A stretch of 64,000 nucleotides of DNA. It comes from Malachius bipustulatus. Taxonomy: Eukaryota; Arthropoda; Insecta; Coleoptera; Melyridae. Each line of letters starts with the position of its first letter. Within the stretch, counting starts at the first letter, position 1. Positions 10,573 through 21,300 of this stretch are shown in pieces. Position numbers and translations under genes: made by a program. A model generated the notes under the pieces. That model was not told the origin of the DNA. It saw nothing but the letters and a program-made list of their open reading frames with translations, and ran no database searches. Where the stretch lies: assembly GCA_910589415.1 (NCBI GenBank), contig OU342639.1, positions 14,020,268-14,084,267 of the forward strand, given 5' to 3'.

Positions 10573-13500
10573 TTTTTATTTTTTATTTTTATTTTTATTG
10601 AAAATGCACATGCACTGCAGGGAAATCCCTATGACGCTCCGAGAGCGGAGATATCGATTCACGTTGGCCTTGAATCTCTGTAAGTTGTATACTTCGGGAA
10701 GCACGCCCTTTGGAATGCTATTCCAAAGTGATGCGGTTCTGTACCTAAAAGAAGTCTGAAATAGGGTGGTACGAGGTGTAACGAGCTGAACCTGATACGG
10801 ATGAGCGTCTGCGGCTCGACGTGTATATCTGTCCGGTCTTGTTCTTGGTGGGATCAAGCGGGCCACGTCTTTTGAACACCTTCCATTAAAATATCTGTAA
10901 AACAGACTCAGGTCAGCTACTCTTCTTCGATGTTCGAGAGTGTCTAAATTTTTTGTCAAATCTGGGTCCCCAATCAAGCGGATGGCTCTTTTCTGGATTG
11001 AGTCGAGTAGTCTCAGCGTATGTTTAGGAGCTGAGCTCCAAACATGTGAGCAGTACTCCAAGGATGGTCGGATTTGAGCCTTGTATAAGAGGAGAAGCTG
11101 TTGTGGTGTATAAAATTTCTTCGTGCGGAAGAGTGTTCCAAGTTTTTGAGAAGCACTCTTCGCCAGACCTGCAACATGATCATGCCAAGACATGTTCGCT
11201 CCGAGGCTCACTCCAAGTAAACGAAGAGATGACGCTGGGGTAAGAGAGTGTCCCGCCATCATCATATCTGGCTCCAAAACGTTGGTCTTTTTGGAGAAGA
11301 TGACTGCTTGAGTTTTTCCAGCATTGAATTGGACTTGGTTTCTATCGCCCCAAGTTAGAATGTCTTGCAAGTCATTGTTAAGTATGGCAACTTCTTGCTC
11401 CCTGCGAGTCTGTGCGTCGATGGCAGATGTTCGCGCATCTAACATATAAGAAGATATGAGGGTACTGTCGTCGGCAAAACTGTATATTGGATTTTTTGTT
11501 GTTTCAAGCGAGTCGTTTATAAGTATTAGAAAGAGAGTCGGAGATAAAATGGATCCCTGAGGCACACCGGCATTGATGGAAAAGGTCTCAGAAAGAACTC
11601 CATCGACTGCCACCTGTAATGAACGATCTCCGAGATAACTCGCAAGCCACAAGCAGAATTTCTCGGGCATGCCATAGGCCTGCAGTTTTGCCAACAGTCC
11701 ACCATGCCAAACACGGTCGAAAGCTCTAGAAATATCAAGCGCAACCCCTCGAGACTCCCCATGGTGCTCGATTGCGCCGTTCCACAGCTCGGTGACGTAA
11801 GTGAGGAGGTCACCAGTTGACCTCTGTTTACGGAATCCGTATTGGCGGTCGCTGATTATGTTTCTCCTTCCAAGTATTTTAAAAGATGTTGGTTAATAGC
11901 TTTCTCCATAATCTTGGATATTACTGAAAGCAGTGCCACTGGTCGATAGTTATTTGGTTTAGTCTTTTTGCCTTTCTTGGGAATAGGTTGGATCCGTGCA
12001 CATTTCCAACAAGAAGGAAATATTCCCTTTTTATACGACAAGTTGAAAAGTCGGCAGAAAACAGATGACAGCTCAGTGGCGCATTTTTTTAGTACGATAA
12101 CAGGTACGTCATCGGGCCCAGAAGCTTTGTTTGGGTCTAAGGCTAACATAATGCTCTTTATGACCCGCTGTCGGAAAATAATGTCTGACATTTTGGTCTC
12201 CATGGAAGGGACCATTGGCGGAGTTCTTCCATGAAAGTCGACGGAAGAGTATGAAGAAAACACTCCCGCCAACAAGTTCGCCTTTTCAGTAGCCGTGGAT
12301 GCGATAGTCCCATCTGTCCGTGTAAGTGGTGGAATCGTTGATCTGGTGAAGTTCTGGCTGACTGCCTTAGTTACAGACCAAAAAGATTTCGAACCGTTAG
12401 GGCAGGAGAGAAGTTTGTTCCTAATTCTTTGGTTGTGAGTTTCCTTGGTTTGATCTATTATTTCTTTGCATCTGTTTCGAACAAGGTTGAAATTGTGATG
12501 AATTATTGCGTTGGGGCTCTCTCGCCATTGGCGAAAAGCCAGTTGTTTGGAGGCGACAGCTTTCTTGAATCTTTTGTTGCACCAAGCTTTGCTGTTTGAG
12601 GGCTGTTTTCTTGAAAAGGGAATGTAGGCTTTCATGCCTGTTAGGATGACTTGAGCAACTTCCCTATCACAAACAGATGGATCATTAGAGCCGAAACAAA
12701 CACCCCTCCATGGAAAATCTCGATAATATTCCCTGAGTTCTTCCCATTTAGCAGATCTGTAGTGCCAGACTACACGAGGTTTACTTGCTTCTTTAACACT
12801 AGTAATTGGTAGGACACAAGATGTTGAGACGAGTTTATAATCTGAGGAACCTAGTGGGGCTTTCACCGTGATAGTATACATTTGAGGGTTCGTGGTCAAA
12901 AACAGATCCAACAGGCTAGCGAATTCTCCCTCGCGATCGGGAATGCGGGTTGGTTCATCAACGAGTTGGGTAAAATCACAGCTGATCGCAAACGATTTTG
13001 CTTCACGGCCTTCTTCGTCAGTGAAGTTTGAGTAATTAAGCCAGTTGATGTTATGTACATTAAAATCACCCAAGATGGATATCTCAGCTTTGGGGTATAG
13101 TTTATCTGTATGAATTCAACAGTTTTTGTCAGGGACAAAAAAAGTGTCCTATACTGTGTATCGCTTGGTGGTCGGTATAAACAACAGATAAATCTCGTCG
13201 TTTGTCGGTCTGTTATCCTAAGTCACATGACGTCAAAGTCATTGGGCTCAAAGTCTTCCTCACGTTGGCAGAAGAGGTCACTTCTGACAAAAATGCCAAT
13301 TCCGAAGTTACGTCTAAATCGGGAATGAAAGTCATATCCTGGATAAAGATAATTAACTGTGCTTGATGACGCTTGGACTTTTGTTTCGTACAGTGCTAGA
13401 ATGTGAGGTTTATTTGTCTGAAGATGTTGATGTACTGAATTGACATTCGTGTATAAATCTCTAATATTACAAAAGTCGACTATAAATTTTTCCATTCTGG

Positions 13501-13880
13501 TGGTGTTATTATTCTTTCTCTTGCATGAATGTGCCCCTGGATTAGCCCCCGCCCGGAGATCCAAATGGGGGGTTGTTTTAACTCCGGAAAATTTTAACCC
13601 CGGGAACGCCAACCATGCATATTAATTGTTTCTTACCCCAAGGACCGGAATCTCTGGCACAGCAACGAAACGTTAGCTCTTTAAAGCAACTTCACGCCGC
13701 CTAAGCCAGAAAGATAATATCGCACCGGGCGAGGCTGTGTGGGTTCGACCAGATGTCCTCTACCATCTGGTTTGCTAGTTTTGGTCAGCCCCGGGGTATT
13801 TAATTTCCCCGGTGTCATCTATATGGACGACATTCCCCTATCCGCCACCCGGGGAGGCTCCCGATGGGGGACCAGCAACC
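10573..13880 (-). mobile_element. Jockey-superfamily LINE inserted in the Gypsy element
   Basis: The element runs right to left. Its 3' end is the T-rich tract at 10573-10603 (an A-rich tail on the minus strand) and its 5' leader is the GC-rich stretch up to about 13880. It separates Gypsy Gag from Gypsy protease, both on the minus strand, so it inserted into the Gypsy element. I could not find a clean target-site duplication, so the 5' boundary is approximate. A shorter copy of the same family lies at 59934-61088. Confidence 0.75.
10576..13492 (-). pseudogene. LINE ORF2: AP endonuclease plus reverse transcriptase, frameshifted
   Basis: Read in three main blocks. 13492-13223: endonuclease N-terminus (CNIRDLYTNVNS, ALYETK where ETK/ETQ is usual). 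13073-11856: endonuclease core (LGDFNVHNINW, SSDYKLVS where SDH is usual) and RT start (ASGPDDVPVIVLK, NNYRPVALLSVISKIMEK). 11694-10576: RT palm with AGVPQGSILSPTLF and the catalytic box YSFADD, thumb (RPSLEYCSHVWS) and C-terminus. Frameshifts lie near 13150-13220 and 11700-11860 (the QYGFRKQRSTGDLL to DISRAFDRVWHGGLL part). Apart from these the frames are long, so the copy is moderately young. Jockey superfamily from motif pattern. Confidence 0.85.
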
Positions 13881-15215
13881 CCGACACGGGATGTTTTTTG
13901 GACCGGCACAACGTTGACTCCGGAGAAGCCGCATGAAAAGCAGAAGAGTCGATGGTGAGCAGGGCACGAGGGGTACATATGACCAGCTCTCCAACAATTC
14001 CAAGACCTGCTGGAAGAAGAAATATTAGTCGAATTCACAGGAGATGATGTTACTTGCGAAACATTCCGAGGGCCGTTCCTAAAGTTAACGTGATTTGTCG
14101 GTAGAGAGGTAAATTCGAGACGAGATTGGTCTTGATGGTCTCGGCAGACCGATAAAGATTCCTTAACACGTTTACGAAGGGTATTTAATTCTGAAATGGT
14201 ATTTGGCTGAAGGCCAAGGCTGTAACCAAATCAGGAAGAAGTTTTCACCGATCAGACTGAACCATTTTTTTTCTGAGGGGACTTCAGTTAGTCGGCCGAA
14301 AAGAATTTCAACCGAAAGCTATGAACAAAGATACGTCTTCTCCTGGACCTAGTTTTCGCGACCGGATTTCATCGAGGAGGTTCTTGTCATAATTATCTCC
14401 CAGAAAAGTTTCTTTTAATGTCCCCACGAGTTCTATTCTATTCTATTCTTTTATTCGCAATTTTAAAGAATACACAACATATCTACATGGCTCGTCGTGT
14501 TTTTCCCAGGACGTGAAGCGCTTTTTAGCTGAGTTGGTAAACCATTAAGTCCATACATCCAACATCCCCCTCAAAAAGATCCCCCGCTGAAGAAAATAAT
14601 TCGTCTTTAGAACAGCCACGAGAGACGCGTAGAGACTCGACCATCTCCAGAAAACTGACTAGACATTCCTTGCCTGAAATTTTTTTTATTCCCCATTTAT
14701 ACACAAGAAGTGATTTATTGTGAGAGGAAAAATAGGTGGAGCCGGCGGTCTGTAAGAGGGGACCGTTAGAAGAAGCAGGGGGGCCAGGGTCAGCGGGCTC
14801 GTGTTTTTCATCGAGGCCTGCCTCAGTATCAATTAATCGATTTTTAAGACCCTCTTTACTTTTGACCTGTTCGGGTGATGTTGGATTCATGGTAGCAATT
14901 CGGGCCGTTAGAAGGGCTAAGCGACAGACTAGTTTGTGAAAATTATTTGAGGCTGTGTCGCCAGAAAAATATTTAACTATGTCGTCGACCTCCTTCAAAC
15001 CGAGGGCGATTCTTGTAAATCTACCTCAAACGTAAAAGGATGCTCGGGTCGAATAAAACTTCGATTGCCGGCTTCCTGCGCCAACAGACCCCGAAGAGTT
15101 TTCCTTTTGGCATCCGTATTCGAAGGGACCTCTGAACCTCTAATTTTTATTTCATATGACATTTAGAGAGCCGTGAGTATCTCCGGAATCAATGAGGTCT
15201 TTGCCATGATTACAG
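13880..15215 (-). pseudogene. Ty3/Gypsy Gag remnant
   Basis: On the minus strand: an N-terminal segment near 15160-15000 (YEIKIRGSEVPSNTDAKRKT), the matrix/capsid-like block VYKWGIKKISGKECLVSFLE with DELFSSAGDLFEGD (14720-14560), then a LLDEIRSRKLGPGED block near 14350 and CxxC-type zinc-knuckle residues (FCFSCGFSGVNV) near 13950. This order is that of insect Gypsy Gag. There are several frameshifts and stops. A short foreign insert with a TTCTA pentanucleotide tract (14428-14452) interrupts the capsid region. Its protease continues at 10572 beyond the inserted LINE. Confidence 0.8.
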
Positions 15216-15572
15216 AAAGAATTGAGATAAGGAAAGAGATAGGACGTAAGAATTTATATAAGAGAGATACTAGTTCATGTAATTTTAATTTTAGGTATGA
15301 TATGTATGATAAGAAAGAGGTATGATAAGAAAGAGAGTAATCTAAGAGTTAAATTCCGATCACCAATTAAACTCAGTTTCCTTCAGGAAAGGATTATCAC
15401 AAATATATGCGATAAACAAGCAATTATGATGATACACTTATTAATAAACTTAGCACATGAATGATCGATAATCAAGTTAAAGTGACTTATATTAAATTAC
15501 AGTTAAAAATTCTTCACACCCACCAGTGGTTCACTCGCCTAATGTCTTGCAACAAGCAATAACTTTCGGGGC

Positions 15573-15592
15573 CACTAGTTGGGCAGCCGCTT
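15573..15592 (-). other. Candidate Gypsy primer-binding site and LTR edge
   Basis: On the minus strand the order is ...CGTTACA, then GGCTGCCCAACTAGTGGCCC. The latter resembles the insect Gypsy primer-binding site TGGCGCCCAACGTGGGGC with a few changes. It lies upstream of Gag in the right orientation. The 5' LTR would extend to the right of 15592, but its outer end is not recognised. Confidence 0.4.
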
Positions 15593-16490
15593 GTAACGTT
15601 TTATAACGTTATTGGATGAAAAAATAAACTGGTATTAATTTAGATCCAGGCTAGATCATGTTGTTGCTAGCTACACAGACACAGACAAATAAAACACTGA
15701 CATATAAAAAATAACGGTTTTCATGAATTAAACATTACACAATGAATTAACTGATTGAAGTGATCGAAGGACGTGGCTTTACATTTACAAATCACAAAAA
15801 AAACAAGTACTGGACCATTGACGGTCGGGGTGAAGAATTCTGGTATGTACTTTAACTCGTTGCATTTGATTAAGAGCTCCTGAACAGGTAAGAGCTCTAG
15901 GTACGTGAGAGCTCTGGCGAAGTCTGTTCTCCAGGGAGGTAAGTTACACCGGTAAACTCATACTCCAGTGAATGTTCCAGGGAAGTCAAGATCTTCAAGC
16001 AAAGTGTGCTTCAAATAGATTTTGTGCTCCGTGGAAGGTAAGAAATTCCGTGGAAGTCAAAGAATCCCGGGGAAGGCAAGAAATTCAGGTAAAGGCAAGA
16101 AATCCCGGTGAAGGCCATAAATTACATATAAATAAGTACATTTCCTTCCATTTGGAAATACCGGTCGGCTCTACAAGGCTTCTTTTCCATTTTACAATAT
16201 ACATTAATTGTGTGAAGCCACGTGTAGAGACGACAGGTAAAATTTGAATTATGACAATAAATGAAAGGTAGATGTGAAAAATCTTACCATACATGTGCAC
16301 GACCATTTAATTGAACATTAATTAAGGTACTTACCAACGGAATATAATGGTGATTAGAAATATATAAAATGATAGAATGTATTCCAGCGATCGTCTGATG
16401 AGCGGTGTAAAAAAAATGAGAACGCTGAACGCTGCAGCGCAAATTCAGTACACCTTGCGACCGTCGATGTTTGAGATATGAGAATACTCT
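15593..16490. other. Possible 5' LTR of the minus-strand Gypsy; degenerate short repeats
   Basis: No gene recognised. At 16035-16120 an 18-20 bp motif of the form GGAAGGCAAGAAAT(C)CCGG recurs about four times imperfectly. If the primer-binding site at 15573 is real, the start of this stretch is LTR sequence. Confidence 0.3.
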
Positions 16491-16494
16491 CTGC

Positions 16495-17785
16495 CGACTT
16501 TGTGGCAGTGTAGGGCGGCTATTGGGTCGACCTGGAGCTTAGCCCCGAAGGTCTATGCCGTCATAAGGCCTATGCTAACATACGGATCAATAGTATGGTG
16601 GCCCAGAACAAGACTTGCAGCAACCCAGACTAAGCTAAACAGTCTACAAAGACTCGCATGTGTTGCCACTACCAGAGCAATGAGAACCACGCCGACCGCA
16701 GCCATGGAACTGATCCTCGGTCTGCTGCCCCTGGACATTTTTGTCAGGAAAACGGTGCTGAGGACGGCTCTAAGACTAAAACTGGTTGGTCAACTCAATA
16801 AAAAGAAATGGATGGACCAACAACACGGCTCCATACTGAGGGAGGCATTCGCAAGATCGCCTATCCTCACAGTGGCGGCTGACAGGATCATACCCATCCT
16901 TATCTTTAACAAAAACTACACAATAACAAAGGAGCCTCCGGACAGTACGCGATTTGACGCGTTACTATACACCGATGGGGCCAAATCCGGTTCAGGATCA
17001 GGCTGCGGAGTTCATTCATTCGTTCATTCATTTTTGCTCTGCTCTGGGCTTGCCCTGGAGGCCCATGGGACCCTAACGGCTGTTCTCAATCACAACAGTC
17101 TTACGCTGTCCTGGATCAAAGGCCACTCAAATATCAAAGGAAACGAGGCTTCAGATCGGTTTGCCCGGAAGGGAGCTAAATCTTCCTCCGCGCCGGAGCC
17201 TGCTGTGCCGCTGGAACTTAGCGAAATTTACTACTCAATAATAAACAAGGATAGTACGGAGGAGCATGTACGATGCTGGAAAAATGCCCCCATCGGCTGC
17301 TTTCCCAAAAAGATCATACCGGTACCAACCGACAAACTCACCAAATATTGTCTACGAATATCCCGACCAACACGTCGGGATCAACAAGTGATGGGTGTGT
17401 ACACCGGACACTGCGGACTAAATAAACATCTTCACACGATGGGAATCAACCCTGACCCACCATGCAGGGACTGTTACGAACAGGAAGAGAGAGAACACAT
17501 ATTGTGCCGCTGTCCTTCACTCTCCAATCTCCGTGGATTTTCGCTTGACTCACGTCAGCCAAGCCTCGACGACCTCCCTGGAACCCCTCAAGGCGCCCTA
17601 CTAGTCCAGGACTCCAGGGAAAGGAGGAAGCACAATGGGCCACTTGTGGCCTCAGTGCAGCGGATTTATTCTTCCCTCCTACAAATCCAGAATCCAGAAT
17701 CCAGATTGAGATACGAAAAAAATTCAGGAGACAAAAAAATTTCCAAATTTAAAACAAATTTAGTATCCAAATAAATAAAAAAAAA
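16495..17785 (+). pseudogene. 5'-truncated LINE with RNase H (I/R1 group), 424-codon open frame
   Basis: An uninterrupted frame covers the RT thumb (IRPMLTYGSIVWWPRT), a linker, and an RNase H domain starting LLYTDGAKSGSGSG (first catalytic Asp). It jumps through a TTCATTCATTCGTTCATTC microsatellite (17013-17033) to SLTLSWIKGHSNIKGNEASD. The strands carrying the RNase H Glu and second Asp are missing, so the frame is open but the enzyme is internally deleted. After this comes the cysteine-rich tail (TGHCGLNKHLHTMG, CRDCYEQEEREHILCRC), typical of RNase H-bearing insect LINEs. It ends in an A-rich tract at 17775. RT palm and endonuclease are absent. Confidence 0.75.
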
Positions 17786-17789
17786 ATAA

Positions 17790-18890
17790 TCAGTGGAATA
17801 ATATTGATGAGAGTGTTCCCCTGGGAGGTGCTGGACTTGATAATTTTAATTAACTTGGGATTAAAAGAGCTCCTTATCACAAAATAGCTCCAAATAACAC
17901 GGCAAAATTTCAACAATACCGGCAAAAGAATGTTTAGGTCAATATTTTAGAGTAAGCAGTTTTAAATAAAAACTTTAACTTGAAAACGTATCTTGAAAAC
18001 GAAGCATTTGCGGACCCATGTTTATATGATCTTTTACTTTTAAAATCACTCAAACAATAATAGGCTGTTAAGTTTATTGTACATACTTAATTAACATGTA
18101 TAATTATTACTCACCACAGTGATCTATAAGCTACGTCAGACACATAATACTTGTGTCTAGGACAGGGACCATCATAGTGTATTTAATGACTAATGTATTA
18201 CAATCACTGTAATGAACAACAGTAGAAATTTGCATTCAGGCTTGTCCCTTGTATATGCAAATAATGTTAGTCCTGGCAGTCCTATAGGTCCCAGAGCCCA
18301 CCTGATAAACAATTAGAAATGAGAGGAAATCTCCATCAATTTCCCGGCATCTGGTGTGATGTTCCCTTGTCCCTCTACCCTTTATGACCCCTCGTTCAGC
18401 GCGTGCTGGTCCCTGCCACCGCCTCAACCCTTGCACCGTAATAATATATCTCCCATCTTCTCTCCATGGTTCTGAACTGTCTGTCACCGTGTATATGTCG
18501 CATTACTTACAACATCATGCACCCTAATAATGCCGTAAATATTGAAGTGAAATAATGTGGCGTCAACGAATATGATGAATAACCCCCTTCTCTACTCCTT
18601 TCTCTCGTTACAACTAAATTATAATCGGAGCACGACACTGTCTCTCTTGCTTATTCACTTAATATTTTAGAGACCATCGAAATACTTCATAATTTGTAAG
18701 AAGAATTTTTAGAAAATAGTTATCAGATTGTTACTAATGGGCGATTCTGATCAATAAGTATAAACATTCTTTCGGTATAGGTAACCGGAATGTAACGATG
18801 TTGATCGTAACTATTATACAGGGTGTCCAAACTCATTCGAGTCGGTCTCTATAATGTATTTTTTCAAAACAATTTTCACAAATTTATATT
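17790..18890. other. No gene recognised
   Basis: AT-rich sequence; short open frames only. One ACAGGGTGTCC phrase at about 18828, a typical terminal motif of insect DNA elements, has no matching partner nearby. Confidence 0.5.
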
Positions 18891-18894
18891 TTAA

Positions 18895-20380
18895 AACGAA
18901 AAGAAGAGAATGGACCGAGACCAACTTGGGCAGAGGTTTCTCCACGAAACCCAGAATTTAACGCTCTATGGTCACAAAGGGAGTCCCCGCAAATCGAAAA
19001 TGGCCTGCTGAAGACAGCCTGGGAGAATGCGAACGGAAAGAATATCGTCATGCAGTTGATGGTTCCAAGGAGTAAAGTTCCGAAGATTGTCGAAGTGATC
19101 CATGGGGGTACATTAGGAGCTCAGTTCGAAGAGAACTGAGACACTAGCGAAAGTTCGAGAGAGGTTCTACTGGATGAACTACGAGGACGATGTCGGAGCC
19201 TGGTGCCGTAAGTGCGAGAAATGTACTGCAAGAAAGGGCCCAAGCAGAAGACTGACAGGTGCTATGAAGCAGTACAACGTCGGAGCCCCATTTGAGAGGA
19301 TAGCCATAGACGTAGCAGGTCCTTTTTTTCGATCAGCGACAGCGGCAACCGCTTTATCCTGGTTGCCATGGATTATTTCAGCAAGTGGCCTGAAGTATAT
19401 GCCATACCGAACCAAGAAGCTGCTACAGTTGCGAGAGTCTTGGTGGATAATTTAATTAGCAGATTTGGCGTACCTTTAGAGTTGCATTCCGATCAAGGAC
19501 GAAACTTTGAATCCCAAGTTTTCGCAGAAATGTGTAAACTGCTCAGGATAAACAGGACAAGGACTACACCTCTCCATCCACAATCTGACGGTATGGTAGA
19601 ACGTTTTAATCGAACAATGGAGGAGCATCTGTAAAAATGGGCGAGCAACAATCAGAGCGACTGGGACCATTACATGCCTTTGTTCCTGATGTCGTACAGG
19701 GCAGCCATCCATGAGATTACGGGGCAGACACCGGCGAAGGTTATATTCGGCAAGGATATTCGGCTACCCTGTGATTTGGTGTACGGTTCACCAAGCAGTC
19801 CACCATCCGAGATCAAAAACTATGTTGACGAATTGAGAAACTCGATGGCGGAAGTGCATTCCCTTGGCCAGCGATCGAATGAAGGCGAGAGACTCGCGTA
19901 GCCTAGTGGTTCAGTCCACTGCCTACCGAGCCTAAGGTCGCGAGTTCGGAGCTCACCGGCTCGTGTTATTTTTCGGATGCATTTTCGAATGTATGTGAAA
20001 AATAAAACAAGCGACCGAAGGTTTAAATTTAAATGGCAAACTTGAGGCTGGGTGAATGAGTAATGCTCGAAATCCCGTGTTACCGGAGTGGAGCGACTTT
20101 GTCTTACCTACATAGTTAAGACCGATGCTCCCTCCTTTAAAAAAAAAAAAAAAAAAAATAAAAAAATGAAGGCGAGGTACGACTTAAAGGCAAACTTCGG
20201 CGGCTTCACAGAAGGAGACAAGGTGTGGTTTTATAATCAAACTAGGAAGAAGGGTTTGTCGCCCAAGCTTATGTCATCCTGGGAAGGGCCTTACACCATT
20301 ATTAAAAGAATAAACGACGTGGTGTATCGGATTGTCCACCTAAATCATCTGGAACCCTACTGTGGAGACAGCGAATGAGT
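18895..20380 (+). pseudogene. Second Ty3/Gypsy: 5'-truncated integrase region
   Basis: The plus strand carries the integrase zinc-binding part (AWCRKCEKCTARKGPSRR), the first catalytic Asp in FERIAIDVAGPF, a frameshift near 19335, then MDYFSKWPEVYAIPNQEA, the second Asp in LELHSDQGRNFESQ and the Glu in HPQSDGMVERFNRTM. All three catalytic residues survive. A TAA at 19632 interrupts the frame. The C-terminal part resumes after a SINE insertion at 20165 (ARYDLKANFGGFTEGDKVWF, SPKLMSSWEGPY). It is followed by a purine tract and a 3' LTR. The 5' end (18895) starts in the RNase H-integrase linker, so gag, protease and RT are missing. Confidence 0.88.
19890..20164 (+). mobile_element. tRNA-derived SINE inserted in Gypsy integrase
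   Basis: The 275-bp insert starts with a tRNA-like head: box A GTAGCCTAGTGGTTCAG at about 19898 and box B-like GGTCGCGAGTTCGGAGC near 19935. It has a tRNA-unrelated body with CTTGAGGCTGGGTGAATG and TTACCGGAGTGGAG, then a 20-plus A tail. It is flanked by a 12-bp direct duplication AATGAAGGCGAG at 19878-19889 and 20165-20176, which also interrupts and then resumes the integrase reading frame. This is a textbook LINE-mobilised SINE. Confidence 0.92.
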
Positions 20381-20423
20381 TCGTTAGAGCGAGACGCTCG
20401 AAAATAGAAGGGGGGGGGGGGGC

Positions 20424-20926
20424 AGTATAACGAGGCCAATCTCGAAAAATGCTATGATTGTATCAATTTGCTTTTTGAAAAATTCCAGACACATTTATTT
20501 GTTGGTTTACTTCTTTACTTCCTCAATTTTTACGCTGGAAATTTATGGAAATGACACTTTCGCGACAATTCCAGTCACATGCCAAGAATGACACACTGAC
20601 GGCCAGTGTGAGTTCTACAATCTACGAGAATGTGCCTACTGTTATCCTAGAGGTTTTGACAGTGCGTCAGGGAACTATATAAGAGCTGCCCTGGCTGGAA
20701 ACGAAGTAGAATAAGTACAGAGTAAGAAGACAGTAGTAGCCAGTGGTGAATTGGTGATATAGGTATAGTGAATTGTGACTTAGTGAAGTATAGACAAGTA
20801 GTGTAATATCTGTGAGTGGAGACAGGAGGACAGCTGATTATTTAGATTTAGAGGTTATATGTTTATAAGTTCTACTTGTGTTGGAGAATAAAGACATTTG
20901 CAGACTTTAGTAGTGATTTTATAACT
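20424..20926 (+). mobile_element. 3' LTR of the second Gypsy element
   Basis: A 13-G purine tract (20410-20422) follows the end of the integrase frame, as a polypurine tract should. The candidate LTR runs from AGTATAACG to TATAACT, with AGT/ACT ends. It has its own promoter signal (TATATAA at 20676-20682) and poly(A) signal (AATAAA at 20887-20892). The second LTR is not present, so the exact ends are inferred. Confidence 0.6.
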
Positions 20927-21300
20927 GTAAGTAGGTACTCACTCTGCTTTCAAAATGAAAAACTGCGATTTTCAGTTGTTTAGAACTCATAACATACTCA
21001 TTGTAGACTGCAACTTAAAAAATCATTTTTATTGAATCTTCTCGAGAAGTATGAAAAACAATATTATACAGAGTCCTATTAAAAAATATATCATGACTTT
21101 CAAACGGCCTTGAAATTGGTCCACAAGAATAAAGTCATTAGTATTATTACAGTCAGATGACCCCCATTGTCCTGAACAACTTTTGTCTGCATAATTTTTT
21201 TGTATCTGGCTTATCAATATAGAGATATCCAGGCTTGAAGACTATAATGACTCACTCTGTATAGAAGGGTACCGAGACCTTTTCAACATCGTGTATTTAT
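20927..21300. other. No gene recognised
   Basis: Short spacer between the LTR and the next element; nothing recognisable. Confidence 0.5.

Noticed and set aside
16393..16435. CTGATGAG on the plus strand upstream of the LINE
   Set aside because: No GAAA at a workable distance and no complementary stems.
19890..19965. tRNA gene
   Set aside because: Boxes A and B are present, but the sequence is part of a SINE with a body and A-tail flanked by a target duplication; no proper acceptor stem.
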